This document shows positions 1 through 5,841 of a DNA stretch of 7,342 nucleotides, piece after piece. Position 1 is the first letter of the stretch; each line of letters starts with the position of its first letter. This DNA comes from Phycisphaeraceae bacterium. Lineage in GTDB: Bacteria; Planctomycetota; Phycisphaerae; Phycisphaerales; Phycisphaeraceae. The stretch lies in NCBI GenBank assembly GCA_029260695.1, contig JAJDCT010000144.1, positions 1-7,342 on the forward strand, read 5' to 3'. The position numbers and the translations under genes are program-made. The notes below the pieces were generated by a model, which saw nothing but the letters and a program-made list of their open reading frames with translations, had not been told where the DNA came from and searched no databases.

Positions 1-1200
1 GAACGCGCTATTGACCGTGCCGCCGACGCCGAGCGTGCCGAAGTCGATGGTCAGCAGGTCCTGGTTAAGGCCCGAGACGAACGAGGCGTTGGAATGGTCC
101 AGGACGGTGAGGCTGGCGGTGATGACATCATCGGCGTCTGCGGAGCCTCCAAAGCCATTGGTGCTGACGTCGATGTTATCGACGGTGACCGAACCGGTCA
201 GCAGGCCCGCCGTCGCGGTAGAACCGGTGACGCCGACATTGATACTGGTAGCGCCCGCCCCGCCAACGAAGGCGTTGAACCGGCCGTTGACGGTGGAGGT
301 GGCATCCCCTGCGGCGGTGATTTCGTAGTAGGTCGGAGCAACCCCGGTCTTCGTGATGGAGACCGCCTGCGCCGCGGGGACAGCCTGCCCGACGATGACC
401 CTTCCCATATCAACCGTGGACGATCCTGCGGACACCTGACTGTCGTTGTTCCCGCCGCCAAAGACGGACCAGACCAACTCGGGGTGGTCGATGTATGCGT
501 TACGGTTGTTCTGATAGAAGGCTGGGTTCGCCGCCAGGGTGTAGATGACGTGGTTGCGGCGGCGTTCGAAGTCGTCGGGGACGTCGGCGTAGTTCCAATG
601 GATCAGCGTGTTGATGTCACCTATCGTGCCGCCACTAAGGTTGGGGAGGGTCGCGTCATAGCGGGTGTCGGAATAGAAAAGTGCTCGGGCGATGTCACCG
701 GCGTCTGCGTCGCCGGGGTAGTAAGTACCGCCTGTCTGTGCACCGAAGACACCGGAGGAGTTGAGATTGCCGAACGGCTTGTTGCTGCGCGAGCTGTTGA
801 TGCTGGGGTTGGAGGGCCGAAGTGCGTGGTGGTCACCAAGGTTCCCGGTGGAGCTGTTGCTGGCGGAGCCGGGCTGTAGGGATTGGGGCCAGACGTGTTC
901 ACGGTTCCAGGTAGCGCCTTGATCCCAGTTTCCGCTGACCGAGGCGCCGTTGTATACCAAGAGTATGTTGTTGGGGATGGCGGGGTCGGCATCGAAGAGC
1001 CTGGAAGCGTCGCGGAAGTTACCGTAGGACCGCAGGATGTGGCCGTTGGTCATGATCGTGCCGAGTTGGCTCTTGAGCGTGGCACCTTGGCCTGTGGCGG
1101 TGTTGTAGAAGCCCACGGGGGCGTCAAAGGCATCGGCGAAACAGGCTGTGGTCAAGGCCAGCGCGGACAGATAGGCACATAAATATTTACTGAAACGCAT
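1..1200 (-). CDS. Secreted endonuclease I family nuclease with C-terminal beta-rich extension (3' end outside window)
   Basis: Open for 400 codons from ATG at 1200 to the left window edge with no stop, so the C-terminus is missing. A Shine-Dalgarno GGAG lies 8 nt before the ATG. Residues 1-23 form a signal peptide (basic start, hydrophobic core, then CFADA); a lipoprotein signal at Cys20 is possible but its lipobox (TTAC) is poor. Residues about 25-245 match the endonuclease I / NucM family of secreted metal-dependent nucleases with a beta-beta-alpha-metal site. NREHVWPQS (99-107) carries the expected metal-binding Glu101 and general-base His102, DHHALRP follows at 123-129, and NSSRSN at 135-140 should supply the Asn metal ligand. 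GDIARALFY (168-176) and FERRRN (211-216) are further family motifs. From about residue 258 two choice-of-anchor-like repeats begin (VDMGRVIVGQ and IDFGTLGVGG), as in surface proteins. It probably degrades extracellular DNA or RNA. The family call is firm; the function of the extension is inference. Confidence 0.9.
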   Translation of the reverse strand, partial: MRFSKYLCAYLSALALTTACFADAFDAPVGFYNTATGQGATLKSQLGTIMTNGHILRSYGNFRDASRLFDADPAIPNNILLVYNGASVSGNWDQGATWNREHVWPQSLQPGSASNSSTGNLGDHHALRPSNPSINSSRSNKPFGNLNSSGVFGAQTGGTYYPGDADAGDIARALFYSDTRYDATLPNLSGGTIGDINTLIHWNYADVPDDFERRRNHVIYTLAANPAFYQNNRNAYIDHPELVWSVFGGGNNDSQVSAGSSTVDMGRVIVGQAVPAAQAVSITKTGVAPTYYEITAAGDATSTVNGRFNAFVGGAGATSINVGVTGSTATAGLLTGSVTVDNIDVSTNGFGGSADADDVITASLTVLDHSNASFVSGLNQDLLTIDFGTLGVGGTVNSAF

Positions 1201-1246
1201 GTTAGATTCTCCGCCCCGGTAATCGATCGAGGTACTATCACTTACA

Positions 1247-1252
1247 ATTCTA
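1247..1252 (-). promoter_or_regulatory. Possible -10 box for the nuclease gene
   Basis: The minus strand reads TAGAAT, 46 nt before the nuclease ATG. The hexamer is good, but no convincing -35 is found 16-18 nt upstream (GCTGCT is the best). It is either a weak or activated promoter, or chance in this AT-richer stretch. Confidence 0.3.
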
Positions 1253-1320
1253 CCCGACATACACGAAAAAGCAGCCTTAATTCTTGCGCTTTTCCCTCTT
1301 AACTATTTCTTGAGGTGTCA

Positions 1321-1618
1321 TTAAAGGGTTAATTGGCAGAAAAACCCACTCTTATTGGCCCCAAGAGGCTGCAACTCCTGCAGATGAGCCCGGTATAGAC
1401 GGACCCGGTTGCCGTCTTTCGAGGGGGGATGAGATGTGACCTCAGGTGGTTGGCGCCCTAGTCCTCCGAATCGCCCCAGCCAAATAAAGATGTATGGGAT
1501 GAAATCACCCCCAACACGCGGGGCTAGCCCCCTGTAGCAAAGCACCGACGTATGGAGCCGAAACAGAAAGCAGCACACTTTTAAATATAAAACACTTGCG
1601 GTCAGGATCTGTCTCAAT
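1321..1618. other. Gene-free segment with dyad symmetries, unassigned
   Basis: No credible protein is encoded here: the open frames that cross it have no family motifs and run into the tRNA. It does contain symmetric elements. AGACGG (1397-1402) pairs with CCGTCT (1412-1417) around a 9-nt loop. There is a GGGGCTAGCCCC-type palindrome near 1521-1532. Read on the minus strand, CTCTT and AAGAG form a hairpin (about 1349-1367) followed by TGGG and five T. That looks like a weak terminator, so a short minus-strand RNA or a long 5' leader of the nuclease mRNA is conceivable. It was compared from memory with tmRNA, RNase P, SRP, 6S and common riboswitches, and none matched. Confidence 0.35.
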
Positions 1619-1619
1619 G

Positions 1620-1644
1620 AAAAAAGCGGCTCGTGATGAGCCGC
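1620..1644 (-). terminator. Intrinsic terminator of tRNA-Leu
   Basis: On the minus strand a perfect 7-bp stem GCGGCTC/GAGCCGC (1626-1644) with a 5-nt loop is followed directly by six T. It begins four bases after the tRNA 3' end, so the tRNA is released as a short single-gene transcript. Confidence 0.9.
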
Positions 1645-1648
1645 CTGA

Positions 1649-1732
1649 TGCCCGTGACAGGATTCGAACCTGTACTCCGTTGCCGGAACTGCCACCTGAA
1701 GACAGCGCGTCTGCCAATTCCGCCACACGGGC
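1649..1732 (-). tRNA. tRNA-Leu (anticodon CAG)
   Basis: This 84-nt class II tRNA folds completely. The acceptor stem is GCCCGTG/CACGGGC with discriminator A. The D-arm is GCG/CGC with an AATTGGCAGA-type loop. The anticodon stem is CTGTC/GGCAG (one T-G pair) around loop TTCAGGT, which places CAG (1696-1698) as the anticodon for CUG. The long variable arm is TCCG-GCAA-CGGA, and the T-arm is ACAGG/CCTGT with loop TTCGAAT. The long variable arm, the discriminator A and the anticodon together identify leucine. The 3' CCA is not encoded and must be added after transcription. The gene lies 178 nt downstream of hslV on the same strand but has its own promoter and terminator. Confidence 0.97.
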
Positions 1733-1753
1733 CGTGGTTGATCGGGACGGGAC

Positions 1754-1781
1754 AGTGTAGCCGGATCGGCGGGCCGATCAA
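1754..1781 (-). promoter_or_regulatory. Promoter of tRNA-Leu
   Basis: The minus strand shows TTGATC (1776-1781), a 16-bp spacer, then TACACT (1754-1759). The -10 box ends 21 nt before the mature tRNA 5' end, leaving a short leader for RNase P to remove. Confidence 0.65.
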
Positions 1782-1910
1782 GCGGGTCCGGGGCCGGGGA
1801 TCGCTCCGTGGAGTGCCGCAAACCAGCACAAGCGAGCCAGTGACCACAACAGCGATTATGGTGCCGGGCATCCTTCGCAGACGCAAGGGAATTCCGGGGG
1901 GTGTCTCAAA

Positions 1911-2462
1911 TCACAGGTCAAGGACCGTGATGTTCGTGTTGCTGTAGATGCAAAGCTCCCCAGCCACCTCCATCGCAGATCTGCACAACTCCGCTGGGGC
2001 AAAATCGGTATGGCGTAGAAGCGCCCGCCCCGCGGCGGTGGCATACGACCCGCCGGAACCGATCGCGAGCACGCCGTCGGTGGGTTCGATCACATCCCCG
2101 GTGCCCGACACCAGCAGGCTGCAGGACTTGTCCGCCACGATCAACAAACTCTCAAGCCGACGCATAGCCCGGTCCGTCCGCCACTGCTTAGCCAACTCGA
2201 CCGCCGCCTTCTTGATGTTCTGTGGTGAATCTTTCAGGTGCGTCTCAAACCGCTCCAATAAAGCAAACGCATCCGCCGCGGCGCCCGCGAACCCGACCAG
2301 TACGCCCGCACCCTCGGCACCCCCTTCCTCGAGCCTGCGCACCTTCACCGCGTCCGCCTTGGCGACGACCTCACCAAGTGTCACCTGACCGTCACCTGCA
2401 ATAGCGACAGCATCTCCCCGGCGGATCGAAAGCACGGTCGTAGCGTGGAAGGTATTTGGCAT
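1911..2462 (-). CDS. hslV: HslV, proteolytic subunit of the HslUV (ClpYQ) protease
   Basis: HslV is a threonine peptidase of the proteasome beta-subunit family that degrades proteins unfolded by the ATPase HslU in the cytoplasm. The 183-residue product aligns along its whole length with known HslV. A 7-residue propeptide (MPNTFHA) precedes the TTVLSIRRG start of the mature enzyme, where Thr8 becomes catalytic Thr1. GDGQVTLG, the catalytic-site Lys (mature Lys33, in VKVRR), WRTDR and AIGSGGSYA are all conserved. About five extra residues (around EEGGAEG) lie after RRL compared with E. coli. I chose the ATG at 2462 over an in-frame ATG at 2471 and a GTG at 2528: it gives the shortest propeptide, and the ATG at 2471 overlaps the apparent -10 box. 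There is no Shine-Dalgarno, consistent with a leaderless mRNA. hslU is not adjacent on either side. Confidence 0.95.
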   Translation of the reverse strand: MPNTFHATTVLSIRRGDAVAIAGDGQVTLGEVVAKADAVKVRRLEEGGAEGAGVLVGFAGAAADAFALLERFETHLKDSPQNIKKAAVELAKQWRTDRAMRRLESLLIVADKSCSLLVSGTGDVIEPTDGVLAIGSGGSYATAAGRALLRHTDFAPAELCRSAMEVAGELCIYSNTNITVLDL

Positions 2463-2469
2463 GAGAGTC

Positions 2470-2497
2470 ATTCTACGACGGCACCAAACGGACTCAA
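2470..2497 (-). promoter_or_regulatory. Promoter of hslV, predicting a leaderless transcript
   Basis: The minus strand shows TTGAGT (2492-2497), a 16-bp spacer and TAGAAT (2470-2475). Seven bases separate the -10 box from the ATG at 2462, so transcription would begin at or within a base or two of the start codon. Confidence 0.55.
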
Positions 2498-2685
2498 ATA
2501 CAACGGCCAATTTAACAGCCGTGCCCACACAAACATGCCTACCGAAGCAGCGACGTCTTAGCTGTGATGTACATTGATACTTTAGGATGTTTTAATCTGA
2601 AATATGCCTGAATCGCTGTAAACGCCTGGTGTTAATTACCCAGTTTAACCCACCCACTTAACATGAAAATCTACCACTTTTTTTG

Positions 2686-2713
2686 TGGACAAATGGGCGT
2701 ATTCTCTTATAAA
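2686..2713 (+). promoter_or_regulatory. Promoter of the PEP-CTERM protein gene
   Basis: TGGACA (2686-2691, five of six matches to the -35 consensus), a 16-bp spacer and TATAAA (2708-2713) lie in an AT-rich stretch. The leader would be about 105 nt. The remainder of the gap between this promoter and hslV (2529-2685) shows no gene. Confidence 0.6.
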
Positions 2714-2735
2714 TAGAGATGGAGAAAAAGCGCAA

Positions 2736-2766
2736 CCCGATTGATCGGGAAAAGGGGCGGGCCCTT
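2736..2766 (+). promoter_or_regulatory. Two consecutive hairpins in the PEP-CTERM gene leader
   Basis: CCCGAT-TG-ATCGGG (2736-2749) is a perfect 14-bp palindrome, able to act as a protein site in DNA or as a small RNA hairpin. Two bases later AAGGG (2752-2756) pairs with CCCTT (2762-2766) around a 5-nt loop. Both fall between the predicted start of transcription and the ribosome-binding site. No T-run follows, so these do not look like a terminator. Confidence 0.4.
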
Positions 2767-2826
2767 CTAAAAACATAGCGCATATATCATTCAGCCTTAC
2801 AGTCGGCTGCTTGGAGGGTGAGAAAG

Positions 2827-3426
2827 ATGACTTTAACGTTACGGCTATTGACCGGTGCGACGGCACTCGTGCTGTTGTTGACGGCGCAAACCAGCTTCGC
2901 TGTCGGCACACTCGGGCCTGGGGTCTATCAGCTTCACGATCACGGCTTCGGCAACCTCGGCCCGGACTACGGGCTGCGTGTCGATGCGACTAATGACGTC
3001 TTCAGCGTCGATCTCGGCGGTGCCTCGACGACGCTGACCTGGGACGGCGGAGTGACCGCGACGATCGCCGGCACACTGCATAACAACGCCACCACCGATA
3101 TATGGACGGTTAACTACGTCCTTACCGGTGTCACAGCGGTAGGCACGACCGGGTTCACAGCCACCAGCGGATCAGGCATCCTCACCGACCCGCTGCTGAA
3201 CGTCACCAACATTGTCGGGGAACTCAATGGCAGTGGGCTTGTGTTTAGTTTCCTGGCCGATGGACACCGGATCCCTGGAGACAGCTCGACCGCGGTCGGC
3301 CGTGGTTGGCTGCTGCCGCCGAACTCGACCGATGACTGGCTCATCCGCGCCGAACTGATCCCAGAGCCCGGTACGCTGAGCCTGTTGGCCGCGGGTGGAT
3401 TGCTGATCGCTCGACGCAGACGCTAA
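2827..3426 (+). CDS. Secreted PEP-CTERM sorting domain protein
   Basis: A 199-residue exported protein. Residues 1-25 are a signal peptide (MTLTLRLL, hydrophobic core, TSFA cleavage site). The C-terminus is a typical PEP-CTERM signal: PEP at 179-181, a short hydrophobic helix (GTLSLLAAGGLLIA) and a terminal RRRR. Such signals are processed by an exosortase at the membrane, leading to surface or exopolysaccharide-associated display. The middle (26-178) is rich in Thr, Gly and Asn with alternating beta-strand patterns and no catalytic motif I recognise; GPDYGLRVD (45-53) stands out as a possible family signature. I chose ATG 2827 because GGAGG (2813-2817) sits 9 nt before it, whereas the in-frame GTG at 2818 abuts the ribosome-binding site. 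The gene is single, with its own promoter and terminator. The exact role is unknown. Confidence 0.85.
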   Translation: MTLTLRLLTGATALVLLLTAQTSFAVGTLGPGVYQLHDHGFGNLGPDYGLRVDATNDVFSVDLGGASTTLTWDGGVTATIAGTLHNNATTDIWTVNYVLTGVTAVGTTGFTATSGSGILTDPLLNVTNIVGELNGSGLVFSFLADGHRIPGDSSTAVGRGWLLPPNSTDDWLIRAELIPEPGTLSLLAAGGLLIARRRR

Positions 3427-3460
3427 AGAACATCACAGCACAACCGTATCAACAACAAAC

Positions 3461-3495
3461 AAAGATGGAGCACTCTTGAAGTGCTCCATCTTTTT
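3461..3495. terminator. Strong intrinsic terminator, probably bidirectional
   Basis: AAAGATGGAGCACT (3461-3474) pairs perfectly with its complement at 3480-3493 around a 5-nt CTTGA loop and is followed by T3491-T3495 on the plus strand. The A-rich 5' side gives T-rich sequence on the minus strand, so the hairpin can serve both the PEP-CTERM gene (stop 35 nt upstream) and the convergent regulator gene, which ends 73 nt away. Confidence 0.9.
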
Positions 3496-3567
3496 ATATT
3501 TCGCTGTCCAAATAGGCTTACGGCTGCAAGCCTCGTAGGCGGTTATTCTTGCCATCCGTCACACCCG

Positions 3568-3873
3568 TCAACCCGCCAAATCTCCCAACACTTTTTTCAT
3601 CCGGTCGCAGTACACCTCCATCGCCTTTCGGCCGGGCTCTGTCAGTTGGAAGGATGTGTTGGGGCGCTTGCCCACAAACGTTTTTTCGACCTTAACGTAG
3701 CCGGCTTCTTCGAGCTTGCTCATGTGCGAGGAGATGTTCCCGCCGGTGAGGCCGGTCTGACGTTGGAGGAAGACGAAGTCGGCGGACTCGACGACGTAGA
3801 GGCAGGCGAGCATGCTCAGCCGGGCGGGCTCGTGGATGACCTTGTCGATCGAGTTGTGCCAGGAGGTGTCCAT
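3568..3873 (-). CDS. Winged-helix transcriptional regulator (HTH_34 / MarR-ArsR-like)
   Basis: A 101-residue cytoplasmic DNA-binding protein consisting of essentially one winged-helix domain. Helix 1 begins at IDKVIHEPARLSML (9-22), a typical opening of this family. The recognition helix is around TGGNISSHMSKLEEAGYV (43-60), and the beta wing is about 61-76 (KVEKTFVGKRPNTSFQ). LTEPGRKAM then leads into a C-terminal helix that probably mediates dimerisation. No effector domain or metal-binding cysteines are present. It starts 16 nt after the stop of the membrane protein gene, with a GAAGG ribosome-binding site, so the two are co-transcribed. Small regulators of this kind often control the membrane protein encoded beside them. 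The nested palindromes at the operon promoter are the obvious target (inference). Confidence 0.85.
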   Translation of the reverse strand: MDTSWHNSIDKVIHEPARLSMLACLYVVESADFVFLQRQTGLTGGNISSHMSKLEEAGYVKVEKTFVGKRPNTSFQLTEPGRKAMEVYCDRMKKVLGDLAG

Positions 3874-3889
3874 GACCTATCGCCCTTCT

Positions 3890-4504
3890 TCAGGAGTCCG
3901 CTGGCTCGGGGGGGTATCGCTTCATGAACCTGGCAAGGATTACGATCCCAGCAACCCACACAACAGCGCCCGCACCGAACATGCCCCAACCGGGGTCGAG
4001 GTCGGCTACCGCGACGACCAAGCCCGCCAGCACGAGGACACCGGCGTAGACCGCAAAACGCCCAAGCCCGAGCATCAGTGCCGCACACAACGCCAACACC
4101 GAAAGCAGGACAGGTGGGAGCGCCGCGATCCATTGCACTTTCACCGCGAGAAAATCTGAGTCGCTTTCGGGGCGCACCGCGGCGAGCGCATACAACGAGG
4201 CGAACAGCAGCAGCGCCGCGACTCCAAGCCCTAAGGTCCACACCAACCCGCGCCTTTGGCGTGCCTCACGTTGCTGAGAAAACTTGACCTGCCCCATCCG
4301 CGGCACGGTCACCGACTGGCGAAGGGCCATCCAGACAGGCACCCCGAGGGCCGGGACGATCGCCCCCAACGCTGGGTAGCCGTTGATCCAGGAAAGCCCG
4401 ATCAGGGCCAGACACCCCCCTGCCACAAGGTCCACCGTGCCGTCCTGCCAATAGCCGGTGTAGATCTTCGATTCCAGCTTCGCCGCTCCCTGGATCTCGT
4501 TCAT
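3890..4504 (-). CDS. Six-helix integral membrane protein, unknown function
   Basis: A 204-residue protein with about six predicted membrane segments: roughly 25-41, 45-61, 87-109, 125-146, 149-167 and 174-193. They are arranged as a first pair, a basic loop (SQQREARQRR, 77-86), then four more. The soluble N-terminus (MNEIQGAAKLESKIYTGYWQ) is amphipathic. There is no signal peptide and no catalytic or transport motif that I recognise. The start has a GGAAAGGA ribosome-binding stretch just upstream. It is the first gene of a two-gene operon with the winged-helix regulator. Possible roles are sensing, permease-like activity or stress protection of the membrane, none of which can be decided from sequence alone. 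Confidence 0.8.
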   Translation of the reverse strand: MNEIQGAAKLESKIYTGYWQDGTVDLVAGGCLALIGLSWINGYPALGAIVPALGVPVWMALRQSVTVPRMGQVKFSQQREARQRRGLVWTLGLGVAALLLFASLYALAAVRPESDSDFLAVKVQWIAALPPVLLSVLALCAALMLGLGRFAVYAGVLVLAGLVVAVADLDPGWGMFGAGAVVWVAGIVILARFMKRYPPEPADS

Positions 4505-4540
4505 GGCCTATTCCTTTCCTGCAGTCCGCCCACCCATTTA

Positions 4541-4573
4541 AGTTTGTATAGCAAACTATACTGATTTGCAAAT
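4541..4573. promoter_or_regulatory. Nested operator palindromes at the membrane protein-regulator promoter
   Basis: Three perfect dyads lie together. AGTTTG-TATAG-CAAACT is at 4541-4557. GTATAG-CAAA-CTATAC (4546-4561) shares its bases and covers the -10 box. ATTTGCAAAT (4564-4573) sits in the promoter spacer. This is the classic geometry for repression by a dimeric winged-helix protein, and the regulator encoded by this operon is the natural candidate. That pairing is inference. Confidence 0.6.
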
Positions 4574-4583
4574 TAATTGTCAA
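4555..4583 (-). promoter_or_regulatory. Near-consensus promoter of the membrane protein-regulator operon
   Basis: The minus strand reads TTGACA (4578-4583), a 17-bp spacer and TATAGT (4555-4560). A promoter this strong overlapped by palindromes suggests high output that is normally repressed. Confidence 0.88.
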
Positions 4584-4651
4584 GACCCTATTCAATCTTT
4601 TTTAATCAGTCCGCCCAGGATCGACTTGCATCAGGCGGGTATAACGGAGGG

Positions 4652-5719
4652 ATGGCCGAAGCCCCTTACAAGAACGACGCATCTGACGGTTCTGGCCACC
4701 TGCCGGTGCTGCCAGCCGAGGTGGTCGAACTGCTTGATCCCCAACCCGGGCAGGTATTGCTGGACTGCACGGCTGGGCGTGGCGGGCATGGTGCATTACT
4801 GATCCCTAGGCTTGGGCCGGGCGGGCGGTATGTGGGGCTGGATATGGACCCGGGGAATGTGGCGTACAGCCGAGAGCGGCTGGCACCGATCGCCAAGGAG
4901 GCAGGGGCCGGGCTGGAGGTGATGCACGCGAACTTCCGGGACGCCAGGTGGGTGTTGAAACAACTTGGGATTGCTGAGGTGCACGGGGTGCTGGCTGACC
5001 TTGGGTTTGCCTCGAACCAGGTGGACGACCCGGCGAGGGGTCTGGCGTTCAGCGAGGATGGCCCCTTGGATATGCGGATGGATACGGGGGCGACAGTCAC
5101 GGCCGAACGGCTGGTGAACACGCTGCCGGAGGGTGAGTTGGCGGACCTGATTTATGAATTCGGCGAGGAGCGACTGAGCCGACGTATCGCCAGGAAAATT
5201 GTCGAGCAACGCCAGCGGGAGCCGATAACTACGACAAGCGGGCTGGCGGAACTGGTCCGCCGTGCGTACCCCCGCCCGACACAAGGCGCTCGATCGAAAG
5301 GTTCCGCGAAATCAGGGCGCCGAGGCAAACGGATCGACCCGGCGACACGGACATTCATGGCGCTACGGATCGCGGTGAATGACGAGTTGGGTGCGTTAGA
5401 CGGGTTGCTTGCGGAGTTGCCGGGGATGTTGAAGCCGGGGGGATCGAATCCTGGTGGCCTAATTCCGGGGCATAATCCGGGAGTGAATCCGGGGGGAGTG
5501 GATCCGGGGGGGCTGAATCCGGGGGCGGGTGGGCGTGCGGCGATCATCAGTTTCCACTCGTTGGAAGATCGCCGAGTCAAGCGGGCGTTTGCGGGCTTGG
5601 GTCAGGACGCGGGTTTTACCGTGCTGACACGCAAGCCGGTCACGGCTGGCGACGAAGAGGCCAGGCAAAACCCACGCAGTCGAAGCGCGAAACTGCGTGG
5701 CATCCAAAGGCAGGACTAG
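4652..5719 (+). CDS. rsmH: RsmH (MraW), 16S rRNA (cytosine1402-N4)-methyltransferase with expanded PGG-repeat loop
   Basis: RsmH uses S-adenosylmethionine to methylate N4 of C1402 in the 30S decoding centre, in the cytoplasm. The 355-residue product shows HLPVLPAEVV (16-25), the SAM-binding DCTAGRGGH (38-46), GLDMDP (62-67), ADLGFASNQVDD (115-126), GPLDMRMD (137-144), GEERLSRRIARKIV (171-184), PATRTF (230-235), SFHSLEDR (300-307) and a C-terminal NPRSRSAKLR. E. coli RsmH has 313 residues. The extra length is mainly two inserts: a basic stretch (about 211-227) and a tandem PGG-repeat expansion (261-294) in the LxPGGR loop before SFHSLEDR. I chose ATG 4652 because homology starts there; an in-frame TTG at 4577 would overlap the divergent promoter. 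GGAGG (4646-4650) ends only one base before the ATG, and TATAAC (4640-4645) could be a -10 box, so a leaderless start is possible. It heads the division cluster; mraZ is absent upstream. Confidence 0.95.
   Translation: MAEAPYKNDASDGSGHLPVLPAEVVELLDPQPGQVLLDCTAGRGGHGALLIPRLGPGGRYVGLDMDPGNVAYSRERLAPIAKEAGAGLEVMHANFRDARWVLKQLGIAEVHGVLADLGFASNQVDDPARGLAFSEDGPLDMRMDTGATVTAERLVNTLPEGELADLIYEFGEERLSRRIARKIVEQRQREPITTTSGLAELVRRAYPRPTQGARSKGSAKSGRRGKRIDPATRTFMALRIAVNDELGALDGLLAELPGMLKPGGSNPGGLIPGHNPGVNPGGVDPGGLNPGAGGRAAIISFHSLEDRRVKRAFAGLGQDAGFTVLTRKPVTAGDEEARQNPRSRSAKLRGIQRQD
5432..5533 (+). repeat. In-frame G-rich minisatellite inside rsmH
   Basis: Seven tandem units can be read in frame: KPGGS, NPGGL, IPGH, NPGV, NPGGV, DPGGL and NPGAG. 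The 15-bp consensus is close to AATCCGGGGGGANTG; the third and fourth units are 12 bp. Divergence between units is highest at codon third positions and at the last residue. The first unit (KPGG) looks like the ancestral loop seen in all RsmH proteins, so the array probably grew by local duplication. Confidence 0.85.
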
Positions 5720-5841
5720 CCAGTAGATACGAAAACCGCAAAGCCCCTTTCGGGTGTGACGACGGGCTAAAATTGCGTTAACATCAACTTCCGACCGTCA
5801 TGGATGACGGCTTGGGCCTGACACAAGGACGGATACAGGTC

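Noticed and set aside
94..879. A 261-codon plus-strand open frame
   Set aside because: It lies opposite the nuclease gene, whose minus-strand frame carries clear family motifs. The plus-strand product is a low-complexity Val/Gly/Asp sequence typical of an antisense frame in GC-rich DNA.
1321..1648. Integrated element using the tRNA-Leu gene as attachment site
   Set aside because: No integrase and no repeated copy of the tRNA 3' end are visible, and the tRNA is followed by its own intact terminator.
1614..1886. A minus-strand open frame with a hydrophobic, signal-like start
   Set aside because: It runs through the tRNA-Leu gene, its promoter and its terminator, and has no recognisable domain.
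2670..2757. Short plus-strand peptides of 17-19 codons before the PEP-CTERM gene
   Set aside because: They lack ribosome-binding sites, and one overlaps the promoter.
4796..5284. Long minus-strand open frames opposite rsmH
   Set aside because: They are shadows of the strongly conserved RsmH frame.
5432..5533. CRISPR array or collagen-like gene segment
   Set aside because: The units are contiguous without unique spacers and are 12-15 bp, so this is not CRISPR. The peptide period is 4-5 residues, not the Gly-X-Y period of three, so it is not collagen.
5742..5768. Terminator after rsmH (AGCCC/GGGCT)
   Set aside because: The loop is long (17 nt) and no T-run follows, so transcription probably continues into the LysM gene.
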